NCBI GenBank assembly: GCA_914767715.1
Contig: OU612069.1
Location: 26,783,387 to 26,843,386 of the forward strand
DNA: 60,000 nt
Origin: Membranipora membranacea
Lineage: Eukaryota > Bryozoa > Gymnolaemata > Cheilostomatida > Membraniporidae
Direction of reading: 5' to 3'
Shown: one piece after another, positions 36,601-45,959 of the stretch
Position numbering within the stretch: position 1 is the stretch's first letter
How the letters are laid out: the number at the start of each line of letters is the position of its first letter
The notes under the pieces: generated by a model
The model's database searches: none
Seen by the model: only the letters and a program-made list of their open reading frames with translations
Told to the model about the DNA's origin: nothing
Made by a program: the position numbers and the translations under genes

Positions 36601-38747
36601 CAGCTAAACCTACTACAAGGGTCCCAGCAATGGGCCATGTAAGGCCAACAACCCTAACAATGGCAATGGTGGATCGGAATGTGCTGTGGGGTGAGAGAAC
36701 ACAACTCCGAGTAGTGAATAGCGTGCTATCTAATTAGCGCCATCCACCCATTCTTTTTTTGGGGATGGTGAGATGGCGCAATCGGTTAGCGCGCTTGCTA
36801 TTCACTGCCAGGCGATTAGTGCCGCAGGAGTTGTGGGTTCGAGTCCCACCGGGGGAGCTTTCATTGTTGATTGTTCCAGCCCCCAGCACCCTCGGGTGTA
36901 TACCTCTCCAGTATCTTAGCATCCAACTGTTATCTCTCAGTGATCTAGTATATCTAGCCATTTGGTTAAAGTGAAAGTCCTACTAGGCTATTTTTGGTAC
37001 GGTTTTAAAGATCTCAGGCTGAAAAGTCATTAGGGCATATGAGTTAAAACAGACTGTGAACCAAGCATGGGCAGGCTGTTGTGTCGGGGGTGGTACGGTG
37101 GGGAAGGGGGGGGGACAGCCTGGGTAATTCCGTTGTGACCTCTTCAAGGTCACGACACAGACCTTTCTATTTTCAAAAATTATGTTTTACGATCAAGAGC
37201 CAACTAACACAAACAATTATCTTTGTTAGTTTGACCTAGGAGTAGTCCTGGTTTTACATTTGATTCTTCTTCTTATCCAATGTGATTTCCAGTTCATTTG
37301 GCATGCATACTGTTTGTAAAACTACTACTTACTTAGTCTCAACTAGTAGAGACTGGCTGGAGTGAAAGAAAATCTATTTTCTACGTTCAGCATCGTGATC
37401 AACAGACATTGATACACAGACATCAACTTAGTTCATTTCTATATTGGGCACAAAATGACCAATAGACCATAGAATAAAATCGGACAACTCTTTTATTATT
37501 CCGAATTCACAGCTATTGCAATTCATTTGTGAGTTGTCCTCTCTTACCAAATGGATTTACCCAGGCTGTCCCCCCCTCCCCACCCACCCCGACGCGACAG
37601 CCTGCCCTGGCTACTGTGAACCTTATTGTAGTAAAATTGCTGTAAAGTCTGAAAATTAGGATCATATTGGATCATAGTGACTTATTGCCTCCCCCTGACC
37701 ACTATGATCCTTGCTAAAATAATTGGAAAAAAAAACCAATTGCTATTTTCCACAGTTTTCTTTTTTTTTTGCCCTATGAACTCACAATATCCGATTTACT
37801 GGGTTAATATATCCTAATATATTCTAAAAGGACTGTCCCTTTAAGTTTAGATAGATTTCAGTAGGTTGATGAAGTTAAATATTTTATAATGCAGAGATTT
37901 CTCAGGCGGGTCTGCCTATGGAAGCGACCTTGGCCATTTAAAGCTCATAAAGCTTTGACAACAACAATCTCAATTTCATGGACATGCTTTATCAATGTAT
38001 TTTAAGACTACTAAGCTGATTTATGAAGCACATTATCATAAATTCTACTCAAATATTAATTTTTGGGGATATCACTTGCTGTTGAAAGTTTACATTTGTA
38101 AATTTCAGGGAAAGTTAACTTTTCTATACCAAACTTCATCTTCCAAGGAATAAGTGTTGCTTTCATCTATACTGCAGGTAGGATTGAATTAATTTAATGT
38201 TTTTTCTATTGGAATTTTAAATTTTTCACTCTCTTCAATTTCAATGCCTCCCTTGGTTATTGGTGCCAGTACTCTATGAGATGGAACGTATATTGAGGTA
38301 ATCAACCTCGCAATCAAATTTGAATTAAAGAAATACTGTGTATTCCATTTCTATGTCATAGTGATCTTTACCTTGGCTATCAATTTGCTAAACATTTTGT
38401 TTCAGGAAAAATGAAACTGCATTATCTGTGGTATGTGAATTCTGGACTTATCAGTGTGTCAACACATCAGACAGTAATTTAATTTAGCTTCTTCATTAAT
38501 CGGTTATCATTTTCGATTTTATTTAGGGTATGAGTTGGCAACTATATCAGCTCCGAGGTCCATGCAGGCCACAGCTATGGGAGTATTGATTTCCATGGAT
38601 CGCGTCTCTAATCTGGTACTACTTGCTGTCAACCAAACCCCTGGTGCAACTTTGACGAATACTTATTATTACGTTGGAGTTGCACTTGATATAATATGTA
38701 TTGTATTATTGATTATTATTCACAAACGCTGGCACTTTTTTGAGTAA
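24352..38747 (+). CDS. POT/PTR2-family (SLC15-like) transporter, ten exons
   Basis: Predicted coding exons: 24352-24627, 25047-25175, 28943-29171, 29809-30037, 30197-30290, 34224-34386, 34994-35074, 35332-35503, 38109-38177 and 38527-38747. Every junction has GT-AG borders and the phases agree throughout, giving about 553 residues, usual for the family. Seen: a GVVSDSCVRKTRML block after TM2 (PTR2 signature region), ATPALAGDQ after TM4 (the conserved GDQ), FLSTAAHKNGGDFPEQA before TM7, and APRSMQATAMG before TM11 (the family's AP-SM motif). The family moves peptides, histidine, nitrate or other small solutes, usually with protons. The substrate here is unknown. The TM1 ExxER motif is not visible. 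The N-terminus has EDEPLL, an acidic dileucine that would suit lysosomal or endosomal sorting. Exon 1 needs a one-base frame change (see finding). The introns hold at least nine mobile elements. A paralogue lies tail to tail at 45.96-60 kb. Confidence 0.85.
24930..24969 (+). repeat. tRNA-like SINE head (A-box only)
   Basis: GGATGGCGTAGTGGTTATGA followed by AGAGCAGC looks like the 5' part of a tRNA with its A-box. No B-box follows within 80 bp, so this is a truncated SINE or tRNA relic in intron 1. Confidence 0.45.
25047..25175 (+). CDS. Transporter exon 2 (TM2, PTR2 signature, start of TM3)
   Basis: 129 nt between TTCATTTTAG and GTGAGT, identical in length and phase to the paralogue's exon at 58477-58605. 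It carries CALVFGVVSDSCVRKTRML, the loop with the conserved Asp and basic residues between TM2 and TM3. Confidence 0.85.
25549..25640 (-). repeat. tRNA-like SINE fragment (B-box)
   Basis: On the minus strand, GAGTAGAGCGCCAGTC precedes TGGGTTCGAATCCCA, a perfect B-box with a pairing T-stem. The 5' half of a tRNA is not recognisable, so this is a SINE piece in intron 2. Confidence 0.5.
26065..28888. mobile_element. Foldback element, TTTTCCCACC family, in transporter intron 2
   Basis: The left arm (26065-26400) and right arm (28585-28888) are inverted arrays of a ~16 bp unit of the form ATTTTCCCACCTGGAC. Both outer tips share CATTTTCCCAATGTC followed by ATTTTCCCACC. The units vary in the last 4-6 bases, and the same variants occur in both arms. 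About 2.2 kb of unique DNA, including a second, nested foldback (27.69-28.27 kb), lies between. No transposase is inside. No target duplication could be identified. Confidence 0.8.
27685..28268. mobile_element. Nested foldback element, CTGGAATGAAC family
   Basis: Left arm 27685-27785 contains TGGAATGAAC repeatedly, with CGACGGGATTGAG, AAAGTGCTGGATTGAATG and CGACTACATTAGT. The right arm 28138-28268 contains the reverse complement of each in mirror order (ACTAATGTAGTCGGCG, TTCAATCCAGCACTTTCT, ATCCCGTCGATG and GTTCATTC). The spacer is about 350 bp. The element sits inside the spacer of a different foldback family. Confidence 0.7.
28943..29171 (+). CDS. Transporter exon 3 (TM3 end, luminal loop, TM4, GDQ)
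   Basis: 229 nt, from acceptor CCTTTATCAG to donor CAG|GTAAGC. It encodes FTYIAGVMLEAGY, a loop with two possible disulphide Cys residues and an N-glycosylation site (NRT), then TM4 ending ATPALAGDQ. It starts only 54 bp after a foldback element. Confidence 0.85.
29245..29728. mobile_element. Minisatellite-armed element, ATTGTAAACTGTCCCC family, copy 2, in intron 3
   Basis: The left part has ~20 bp units TGTAAACTGCCCCCC and variants. The unique middle shares GGGTCAGATCATCTA and TGATGTNCTGGCTGC with the copy at 13.4 kb. The right end (29650-29728), read in reverse, repeats the order GCGAAAACAACCCC, GGACACTTT, TGTAAACTGT, ACAGGCCT found at the left end of copy 1. This copy therefore shows that the element has inverted ends. 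Confidence 0.65.
29809..30037 (+). CDS. Transporter exon 4 (TM5-TM6)
   Basis: 229 nt starting MREREALKPLYTLYFWFW immediately after GDQ, as in POT proteins where a charged stretch precedes TM5. TM6 is FRFIFVCIAVMTLVAS. Donor is TCTG|GTAAGT. Confidence 0.85.
30197..30290 (+). CDS. Transporter exon 5 (cytoplasmic loop after TM6)
   Basis: 94 nt, same length as the paralogue's exon at 56887-56980. Encodes DTSVIVDTFGIWKQAWKRR, which is nearly the same as the paralogue's DVSVIVDSVGIWRQAWKRR. Confidence 0.9.
30945..32921. mobile_element. TIR element with ~265 bp ends and a 10 bp target duplication, in intron 5
   Basis: The ends begin CGGCGCCGGAACTTTG and its reverse complement, and remain similar for about 265 bp (30945-31210 and 32660-32921). 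The host sequence AGGCATAGTG is present on both sides (30935-30944 and 32922-32931). Long inverted ends with an 8-11 bp duplication fit the Mutator/MULE superfamily. No transposase is recognisable in the 1.4 kb interior, so it is non-autonomous. An AT dinucleotide run lies inside at 31880-31900. Confidence 0.8.
31880..31900. repeat. (AT)n microsatellite
   Basis: About ten uninterrupted AT units inside the TIR element of intron 5. Confidence 0.9.
33097..33766 (+). mobile_element. Harbinger-like deletion derivative, in intron 5
   Basis: The ends are imperfect inverted repeats (AAAGCTGCGTTTACACG left; AAAGCTGTGTTTACGCG as reverse complement of the right), extending through CAAATCGGCTAATAATAAC. 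TCT flanks both sides (33094-33096, 33767-33769), a possible 3 bp target duplication. At 33427 an ATG opens a 37-codon frame, acidic-serine rich, then poly-Ala (SSSDEDVIIAAAAI), then basic. This resembles the N-terminus of Harbinger-type transposases; the rest of the gene is missing. A ~15 bp perfect hairpin sits at 33608-33638. Confidence 0.55.
34224..34386 (+). CDS. Transporter exon 6 (pre-TM7 and TM7)
   Basis: 163 nt. Encodes FLSTAAHKNGGDFPEQAV and a hydrophobic stretch ending ILPLSYSTW, the counterpart of the FLxKAA...W...LP segment in this family. Acceptor TATTTTGCCAG, donor ATAT|GTAAGT. Confidence 0.85.
34994..35074 (+). CDS. Transporter exon 7 (variable acidic linker)
   Basis: 81 nt, phase 0 at both ends, with ACACAG before and GTATGT after. 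Acidic and polar (ETLLELETDNDR). The paralogue has a 75 nt phase-0 exon of similar composition in the same place (55829-55903). Confidence 0.65.
35332..35503 (+). CDS. Transporter exon 8 (TM8-TM9)
   Basis: 172 nt between CTTCCTTAG and GTAAGG. Contains GIQQITCLAVIPAIY, then FHRIVAGLCCMIIAQICY, which align with the paralogue's GTGLLAVPLIYIL and LHRIVTGQVFCII. It has no start codon of its own and is easily missed. Confidence 0.9.
35631..35729. repeat. ~99 bp hairpin MITE
   Basis: Begins TATAGTCCTA and ends TAGGACTATA, with a perfect central palindrome ATGAGGTTTCAAACCTCAT. The inner arms pair partly (CTTTTACA / TGTAAAAG). A short foldback MITE in intron 8. Confidence 0.7.
36348..36987. repeat. 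Cluster of three tRNA-derived SINE copies, two of them head to head
   Basis: Plus-strand copy 36763-36910 has an A-box (TGGCGCAATCGG), a variable region and a B-box (GGGTTCGAGTCCC). Plus-strand headless copy 36428-36535 shares the B-box part and the CTTTCATTGTTGATTGTTCC tail. A minus-strand diverged copy (about 36755 down to 36690) has its head facing the first one, so the two heads form a hairpin. A ~75 bp sequence beginning GTATCTTAGC flanks the cluster as a direct repeat (36348-36427 and 36911-36987). Confidence 0.7.
37062..37632. mobile_element. MITE with G-rich/C-rich inverted ends, in intron 8
   Basis: Left end (37062-37130) has GGGCAGGCTGT, a GTCGGGGGTGG tract and GGACAGCCTGGGTAA. The right end (37550-37632) carries the same in reverse. 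The interior of about 420 bp has no open frame of note. Confidence 0.65.
38109..38177 (+). CDS. Transporter exon 9 (TM10)
   Basis: 69 nt between AATTTCAG and GTAGGA, phase 1 at both ends. Encodes FSIPNFIFQGISVAFIYTA, the TM10 stretch that leads into the AP-SM motif of the last exon. Confidence 0.85.
38527..38747 (+). CDS. Transporter exon 10 (AP-SM motif, TM11-TM12, stop)
   Basis: 221 nt from TTTATTTAG to a TAA stop at 38745-38747. YELATISAPRSMQATAMG is followed by two hydrophobic helices and a short basic tail (HKRWHFFE). Confidence 0.9.
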
Positions 38748-39364
38748 AATGATTTATTCACATATTATTGTCAATGTATGATAAGTGAACGCAAACTGGA
38801 TAAATGATGTCCTTCAATATCCTAAAGCGGACTCTTGTAGTTTTAAGATGCTTGCTAAGATGTTGGATTTATTTTAAGATATAGGCCTAACAGTTTCTGA
38901 GAATTATTTAGTGTAATCGGAAAACCATAACTGGTACTTGTAATTCAACACCAACTTAATGCCAGGGACCTGACTCAGCGGCATGCCAGCTTGAAAAATC
39001 GATGTACAATATAGTGCACATCCTTATTACAAGAATTTCTTCTTTAAAATTTTTCATTGGGTCATACTAAGGGCTAAGAAAGTGCCCTGTCTTTTCTCAT
39101 GTCATCGTTGTGGTGTGTTATTACATTTGACTTGGTGTCATATAGCGCTGTGCCGGTGCTACTTCAAATGCGGGTATATTGTACGCATTGTGTTATTCCG
39201 TATTATAATAACATCAACGCTGTCTTATTCATTAGTAAATAAAATATTCAGGAAACGCATAGAACTTTCACTGAGTATGTTCTAGCTTGTATCTGTTGCT
39301 TGGCTTTCATTCTAAGAACTAGCTAAGAACAGTATAAATTTAGTTTAGATCTTGCCTAGAAAAA
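38748..39364. other. 3' flank of the plus-strand transporter gene
   Basis: No further exon is visible. It should contain the 3' UTR and polyadenylation site. An AATAAA is present near 39238 but cannot be tied to this transcript. Confidence 0.3.
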
Positions 39365-39700
39365 GGAAGCATGACAACTTGGCCCAGTCCAAATTTGGCT
39401 CCAGCTAAACTTGAGCCAAAAACCCAATAGCCCATGAGATTGATCTTAATTCAATAGGAGGTATCCTCTAACAACAGGGACGAGCTTATAATGTGCAGAT
39501 GAATCTTAAAGAACACTTGTAAATCTGATGTGGATTGATACATCAATTCGAAGATCACAGGTAGGTCAAGACTGGTTCAGATTAGGGAACAACACAGAAA
39601 GAGAGGATGTTACATGTGTGTGTGGACACAGCTGGGTAAGTTACAACTTTTACAGGGCTGTCCTGTTGCATCTAAATAGCAACAAGGATAACAGTTGATT
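39365..39700. repeat. Inverted copy of the repeat at 22.69-23.09 kb
   Basis: Starts with GACAACTTGGCCCAGTCC and runs through CCCATGAGATTGATC, GTATCCTCTAACA, GTGTGTGGACACAG and CATCTAAATAGCAA, each found in reverse complement near 22.7-23.08 kb. The tip belongs to the same GGCCAAG family as the foldback at 20.3 kb. Confidence 0.6.
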
Positions 39701-40049
39701 GTGTGGTATGATCATGTAGCCTACGATTTATGAATATCTGCCGTGTTGACTTTCATGCTATAGTTTAGAAGCTTAGAAGTTACCATGCCTATCTAGTGCT
39801 GGCCCCTGAGGCAAATCCCAGGTGGGGAAGAACTTTCTCTAAGATCAATCGGCCCTTCACACCATCTTACACATGAAGCTGAAACGCCAAATTAAAAGAC
39901 TACCAAAGCCTTTTTTCTATTCTTCCAGGAAAATTCGAAGTGTGATTATCGATTACATATTTGTCAATAATTACTGCCAAGGTGTAAGTACAAGAGCTGA
40001 ATAAAGAAAGTATCAGCGCTCATGAAGGTACCTACCTAAGGTACCTACT

Positions 40050-41180
40050 CCCAAATTGTGCAAAGATTTCAGGCCCATGTTTTTACTTTTTCATTTAGGT
40101 AAATTATATAAGCAGGTCATTGTTAACAAACTCAAAAGTAGCATACAAACTGTTATTTCGACCACGCAGTACGCATACAGGCCAAAGTTAGGTACCACTG
40201 ATGCTATTTTACAGGCATTTGATAAGCTACAGCCTAATATTGTTATTCAAAAGATGAAGGATTACGGAATCAATTGAAATATTTTAAACATACTTAGAAA
40301 GTTTTTAAAGCGGAGGAAGCAATATGTAAAAGTAAATGGCACTTCTTCTGATTTTATTGATAGGAGCTCCACAAGGAACGAAACTGGGACCACTCATTTT
40401 TTTTGTAAATGATCTTTGTGTTGATGATTTTAAAGTCGTAAAATATGTTGGCGACACTACCTTTTACAAGATTTTTGGAAAAAAAGACAGGAGATGTGGC
40501 ACCAACTATAATTGTCACAATTAATTGGGCTGAAAACTTAGAGATTATAAATGTTTTGATCAATCACTGGCATACATATAACGAGCCTGTAGCTTTAAAT
40601 GTTGATATTAATATTGCACCTTCTGGTTTAGTCAAGTTTTTAGCAGTTGATATTTACAATCACCTTAATTTTTCTAGTCATGTAGATAGCATTATATCTA
40701 ATTGCAATTCAAGACTTTTTATTACGCCAACTTAAGGTGCTAACTATGAATACAAACGATTCATTTAAATATTATTTTGCCTACATACGATTTTTAGCCA
40801 CATGCTGCTCCAGCCTGGTTTTTACTTTTAAATGATTGTGACATTGTGCGCTTTGAAAGAATCCAGCGATCGGCCACAAGGACTAATGTTATGAAGAAAG
40901 GCTTGAGTTTTTCAAAATCTATCCTCATTGCATGATTTCATTTTTGATCAGAGCAGGAGGCATTTTGTAAAAATAGCTGACACCCTCTTTTTAATCATAT
41001 TTTCAGGAATGAATATAGAACATCTTCTCGCTGCAAAACTATTTTTAGACCTGAGCCAAGCAATGTCGCACTCACCCCTGATATCAGTAGTTGATAGGAC
41101 AAATATAACTTCTGCATTTGCAATGTTTAGAATGCCGCAATATATTAACTTTTTTTTAATACTTTTATTGGCATCTTAAT
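40050..41180 (+). pseudogene. Non-LTR retrotransposon reverse transcriptase fragment
   Basis: Plus-strand pieces in the order of a non-LTR RT: FRPMFLLFHLGKLYKQVIVN (the FRPISLL motif), then a TTDAILQAFDKLQ-like segment, GAPQGTKLGPLIFFVNDL (the PQGSxLGPLLF motif), YVGDTTFY in place of the YADD box, and LVKFLAVDIYNHLNFSSHVD (thumb). Several frame changes and stops show it is dead. After 40740 only weak traces continue (LLNDCDIVRFERIQRSA). No endonuclease domain is left upstream, consistent with 5' truncation on insertion. The clade (CR1/L2/Jockey-like) is uncertain. Confidence 0.75.
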
Positions 41181-41629
41181 CATCCTTAAGAAAAAAATAG
41201 TAAAGGTATGTGAATTGAGCTAATAGTTGATGGAGATATAATTGATAAGTTATCTTTTAAAAGTTGATGGAGTATTTGATTGTCTAATAAATCTTGATAG
41301 AGAGTTAAAAACATCAAAAGAACAAAAATATTTGTGTAATGTGGGTGATGGAAAAATAGAAAATCTCTTACACAGATCTGTTGTTAATGAAAGTACAGGA
41401 GGCTAAAAGTTGACATCGGCAATGACTCTTTTTACAGTCTTTTTGCATTAAACAAAGAGAATGTGATGAGAAAGCGTCTGCACAGACGCAGAGGACAAGT
41501 TTTATTGTTTACTAATGATATCAAATTATCTACTTGACTGTTCCAAGTTAAAGTTTTAGAAATTGTGAAACCAAAAAGTTTTAGTCTCGTCTGATTCCTG
41601 TAATGTTTTGTTCAGAATAGAAAATTTAG

Positions 41630-42065
41630 TTTAGTCCCTCACTTTTGAAGCATAAAAAGTGAAACTTTTGGCATTATATGTCATTTTGCTTGCCTGACAC
41701 CAATCAGATATTTTCAAAAGACTGTTGTTGCACATTCTCTCCGAAGAATGAGCATTGCTGTGACCACAGACAAAAACAGTGTCATCTGCATGTGCATATG
41801 AGGTCGACAATACAGGGAGATGCTGAATATCATCTATAAATATCTGAAATAAGGTGGGGGCAAGAATCGAACCCTGGGGAACACCCACTTTAATCAGAAG
41901 AGTTTTGGACAGTGTTCCATTCAAAGAGACCAACTGATGACAACTTCTGAGGAACAATTTGATAATCTGAAGTGAGAAACCACTAATATTGAATGTCTTT
42001 AGCTTACTGAGAAAAAAAATCATTGTTCACACAGTCAAATGCTTTGCTGGAATAAAAATCATGAT
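41630..42065 (-). pseudogene. Second non-LTR reverse transcriptase fragment, opposite strand
   Basis: On the minus strand, SKAFDCVNNDF (near 42050) leads, after a one-base frame change, into a 130-residue frame with GVPQGSILAPTLFQIFIDD and YAHADDTVFV, the PQG and ADD motifs. It ends in a stop at 41631. It is from a different copy than the plus-strand fragment, since their shared motifs differ strongly. Both are truncated. Confidence 0.75.
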
Positions 42066-42409
42066 AAAAATGTATTTGTGACACATTGAGCACATAACAT
42101 GTAATTATGAAGCTTATTTATAAAAAAGCTATTTCCATATTTAGAGGTTCGGCAGACAGGGGTACAAGATGCCAAAATGTGGATGGTTGGTGCTGTTTGT
42201 GATGTTGTGATAGTAGCTACTGCTCAAGTCAGTTAAAAGTGTCTCTATTGTCGGCAGCTGGAGCATCGAGATAATGTCAGCATAGAAAGGTCTGGGTGAA
42301 TTGAGGTTTCAATAAGTTCCCATGAAATTATGCATGAGAGAATCTACTCAGTGAACCAAATTCATTCTGAAAGGTTGGTCATCACAAATGTGATTATTTC
42401 ATATAACAG

Positions 42410-42624
42410 GTGAGAGCGGTGAGTATAGAGAGCTTGTGATGCATGATGGAATAGTGAGAGCTTTAGTCGATGCCTGCCTACACTATGACAACGCAATTTA
42501 TACCAGAAATATATCCTGGGCCATACTAAATATATGTAGGTGTGATAGTCCAGCGCTTACTAAGAGCTCACTGAAACTCATCTTACCTCTAGTACAACAG
42601 TTTGTCTGTCATAAAGACTCACAG
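42410..42624 (+). CDS. Importin-alpha ARM-repeat exon
   Basis: Between ATATAACAG and GTAGGT, 215 nt encode GESGEYRELVMHDGIVRALV and YTRNISWAILNICR...LILPLVQQFV. In importin-alpha the matching stretch runs from the GNIAGDS segment through the WxLSNLCR helix of one ARM repeat to the next. The W and N of the NLS-binding ladder are present (RNISWAILN). Importin-alpha carries nuclear proteins to importin-beta. Only two exons were found, between two unrelated transporter genes. Either the others lie unseen in this 7 kb, or this is a duplicated fragment. No stop interrupts it. Confidence 0.7.
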
Positions 42625-45200
42625 GTAGGTGAATTAGATATAAGGTTATAGATTGTATTATAGTTTATAGATTATAGGTTGAGTGGTTTAAATGAGTTAG
42701 TCAAAAATCTCTCTTGCCGTGCAGAGCCTGGTCTTTTGGTAAAAATAATCTTTTCAATAGACTTTGATTCTATCTTGATTTGAAGCCTTTTTAATTTTAT
42801 ACCTAAATTGAATATCCCAAACTACTTCATCATTATTGATAATTGATAACTGACCAATATGATGATGTCATATGACTATCTCATATTCGATGGAGCACTG
42901 TTTCGTTGATATAGCTGTTTAGTTTTGGGTATATCCTAATTATTCCCTGCGATCACAAATTTCTGTAATAGTCCAAAAGGAGCGGAAATGTGTTAAGCAC
43001 AGTTGTATATGTCTATCTGAGATAACTAGTGAGTTTGTGTGTCCATACGTATCCCTGTGTATTCGTACGTACCTGTGTACTCGTGTATCCGTGTACCTGT
43101 GTACCTTTGTATCCGTGTATCTATGTACCCATGTTCCCGCGTACCTGCGAATTTGTGTATATGTAGGGAGATGAGGAGACAAGCTGGTCTATGCTCATGT
43201 CCTTGTTCTCTTCTGCTGTTAAAAGTGTGTGAAGATAAAACGAATCCTTGGGGAACTCAAGCAGGGGTGTATTTGCCGTCTCTAATTAACTGTGATCACT
43301 GAACTTGTTTATCTTTCAGCATTCCCATAGCTTACCAATGCCTTGGCCTTGAAATTACTTAAGACCAGCAAATCATTATCAAGAGCGTTATGATTCTGCG
43401 ACATTTCAGCTTTCCTGTGATGTAAGACCCTTGTGTATTGAAGTGCCCTCCTTCGCTTGAGCTTTCCACTGAAACTAAAATATCAGTGAATACTATCCTA
43501 CCAAATTAGATTCAATTTGCCTGCATTCTAGAGGCATACGTTCTACTCATAAGCCAACGCTAGTTTCTCTCCAATGTCTGGCAAGTTGAATCATACTTAA
43601 TCTATAACTTACAAGCTGTCATAAATATAGGAGTTGTGCCCTTGGTCACTGCGAGTAGATAACTCCTGCTTACAAATTGAGGCATTTCTCAGCTGTTTTT
43701 CGAATTGTACAGGTTGATGCACATCTTCTTATGTAGTATAATGTGTAAGATCTGATCTGATCAGAATAATCAACAACATATCCACTAGCTCAGATATACA
43801 GTTCTGTAATCAACTACTAGTCTGAGAACTGATCCGATATATGAAGAGGACCCTCACCTCTCATGATGGTATCGTCCTCTTGGAAGTAGGCCATCTATCT
43901 CTCTCTGATACAACTTGATGGTTATAAATCTCATACACACAATTTGTTAGGCGAGACAAAATTCTACTGTTTAGAACATTCAAAAATCAAGTGTTATAAA
44001 ATTGCTACTTTCACCCAGAGGTGTATGTTTAGTTAACAGTGTGTAATTAGTTTCTTTGTCTGATAAGAGAGACATGAATAGATTTAACATGAGTGACTCA
44101 TAATGCAGTTTCATAGCCTTCCCATGAGAGTGTTAGTTTGATAAATATTACAGGCAGAAAGGTCACATCGAGAAAATAATGATTTATCGTTCAGTGCCCG
44201 CTAAAAAAAAAAAGAACCTTATAGCATCTACTTATAAAACCCTATGTTAACCCTCATGTTGTTATTACTGTTACAATCACTGTTCAGTTTGAGTAATGTA
44301 CTAAGCACACCAGCTTCTGTACAGCTTCTGATTAATGAGTTTTACCACTGGTTACTGGGTTACTCTGGTCTGAGTTAAGACTTTAAATAGTCAACGTCAT
44401 TCATCTACCTCTCCTCTATCTAAACAGGCCAAAACTTGTGCATTTTAGTATTAGACCCTCTTGCTTGAGTTGTGGATTTGCTTTGATTGGCCTTATGAGT
44501 TTGGGTTTGCTTAGTGCGGAGTTGTCTTACCATGCCAGTCAAATTCGAAACAAACAACAAATGACATAGCCAGAACAGAAATAAAAACAGTGTGCACATG
44601 TTATGCAGCAGTGCAATTCTACACAGCTGGTACACAGGCTAGACAACACCATACAAAGAGTAATATAGCTATAATAAACAACATCACAGTGAAATTTTCA
44701 AATACCTGCAGAGTATACTGACACGTCCCCCAACGATTGGTCAGAAGCCCAGACTAGCCAAAACAGCACAAAACACGAAATGAAATCAAATGTGGTCTTG
44801 ATGATATGATTAATAAGTCTAAAGGGATAAACATGAGTTGTGTACACACTATGCCTGGTGATGATTTGTATCTGTTATGGTTATACGCAAGGACCTTCGA
44901 CACATACAGGTGTTATTTTGATTTACAAACAAATTGTTGTGTTCCTGAAACACAACTCCCTTTTCCACTGATTTTCCTATACAAATTGATTAGAATGATA
45001 AAGAAGTAATCTACTCGATTGCAAGGGAAGACAATATTTGACATCGGCTGCTCGAAATCGAGCAGTGCAAGAGTTGACAAGTTGTGTTCCCCCCCACCCA
45101 CCGAACAAAGCATGTTAAGACAGGCTAGCAAGAACCATACATTGCAAAAATGCAACCACTGGTTAGATAATTGTTCTTCACCATCATGATTTTCAACAAG
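42625..45200. other. Putative importin-alpha intron; contains a minisatellite
   Basis: Apart from the 8 bp minisatellite at about 43036-43165, I see no exon, transposon end or RNA gene in this 2.6 kb. Confidence 0.35.
43036..43165. repeat. 8 bp minisatellite (GTGTAYCY)
   Basis: About sixteen imperfect units such as GTGTATCC, GTGTACCT and ATGTACCC follow one another in an exact 8 bp rhythm. Frames across it are repeat artefacts. Confidence 0.85.
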
Positions 45201-45329
45201 CCATCAGCATCATTTGCCTGGGTTCTGGACGCTATTCTACTAAAAGCTAATAAAGAGCACCTTCAGCTACTTGTGCTCAGTGGAGTGATCCCCCAGCTCT
45301 GTGGATTACTGCAATCTCCTGATCAAAAG
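45201..45329 (+). CDS. Importin-alpha ARM-repeat exon, next in order
   Basis: 129 nt in phase 0, matching the phase-0 end of the exon at 42410-42624. Encodes SFAWVLDAILLKANKEHLQL and VLSGVIPQLCGLLQSPDQK, the following ARM repeat (DxCWALSYLTDG... then GVVPRLVxLL in importin-alpha). The acceptor TTTTCAACAAG and donor AAG|GTTTGA are weak. No continuation was found before the opposite-strand gene ends at 45960. Confidence 0.6.
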
Positions 45330-45959
45330 GTTTGATCCACATAATATATTTAGAGGCTCAAGACAATTATTGTATACAGCTTGGGGATTTGCGGCACAGA
45401 ATTTGTTTGCCAGGTTCAGGTCCGTCTAAACAAATTGTAGAGTAGCCATGGATAAAAAGTTTGCTGTTTTCTTTATTATTTTCTGTAGTAACGGGTCCTT
45501 TTATTCTACCCAAACACAGGACCAACCTGGGAAAGATTTTTTCATAATAAACTTTTATTTTGAGGCAATAACAGAGCGCCACACAACAAAATGATCTTAA
45601 CTTCGAAAATGATGTGCATGTATATCCAAACACATTATGTATTGATTACTATATGAACTAAATATTAAGAAAAGTGTTGGCGTGTTTTTTCTCATCGGGA
45701 ATCGACAATTGCTAACAGTATGGTTTTTTAGTACAACTTGCATTAGCACTTTATTATTTTTTCTTTCGACAAACAAATAAAACATTTGGTTTCCCTCAGT
45801 CAGAGCCATGGGGGGAAGGGAGGTCTGAATATGAAATGATGTTAAACAACTTCAATTGAAAGCGCTCATCTTCCTTTCTGTCTTAAAATAAAAAAATTAG
45901 AAATTATTTGAAACAAAGTTTCATCCAAAAGTAACCAAAATATAGATTGCATAATTAAA

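Noticed and set aside
36763-36857. tRNA gene
   Set aside because: A-box and B-box are good, but the segment between them is too long and poorly paired, and the sequence is repeated nearby with SINE tail; called a SINE head.
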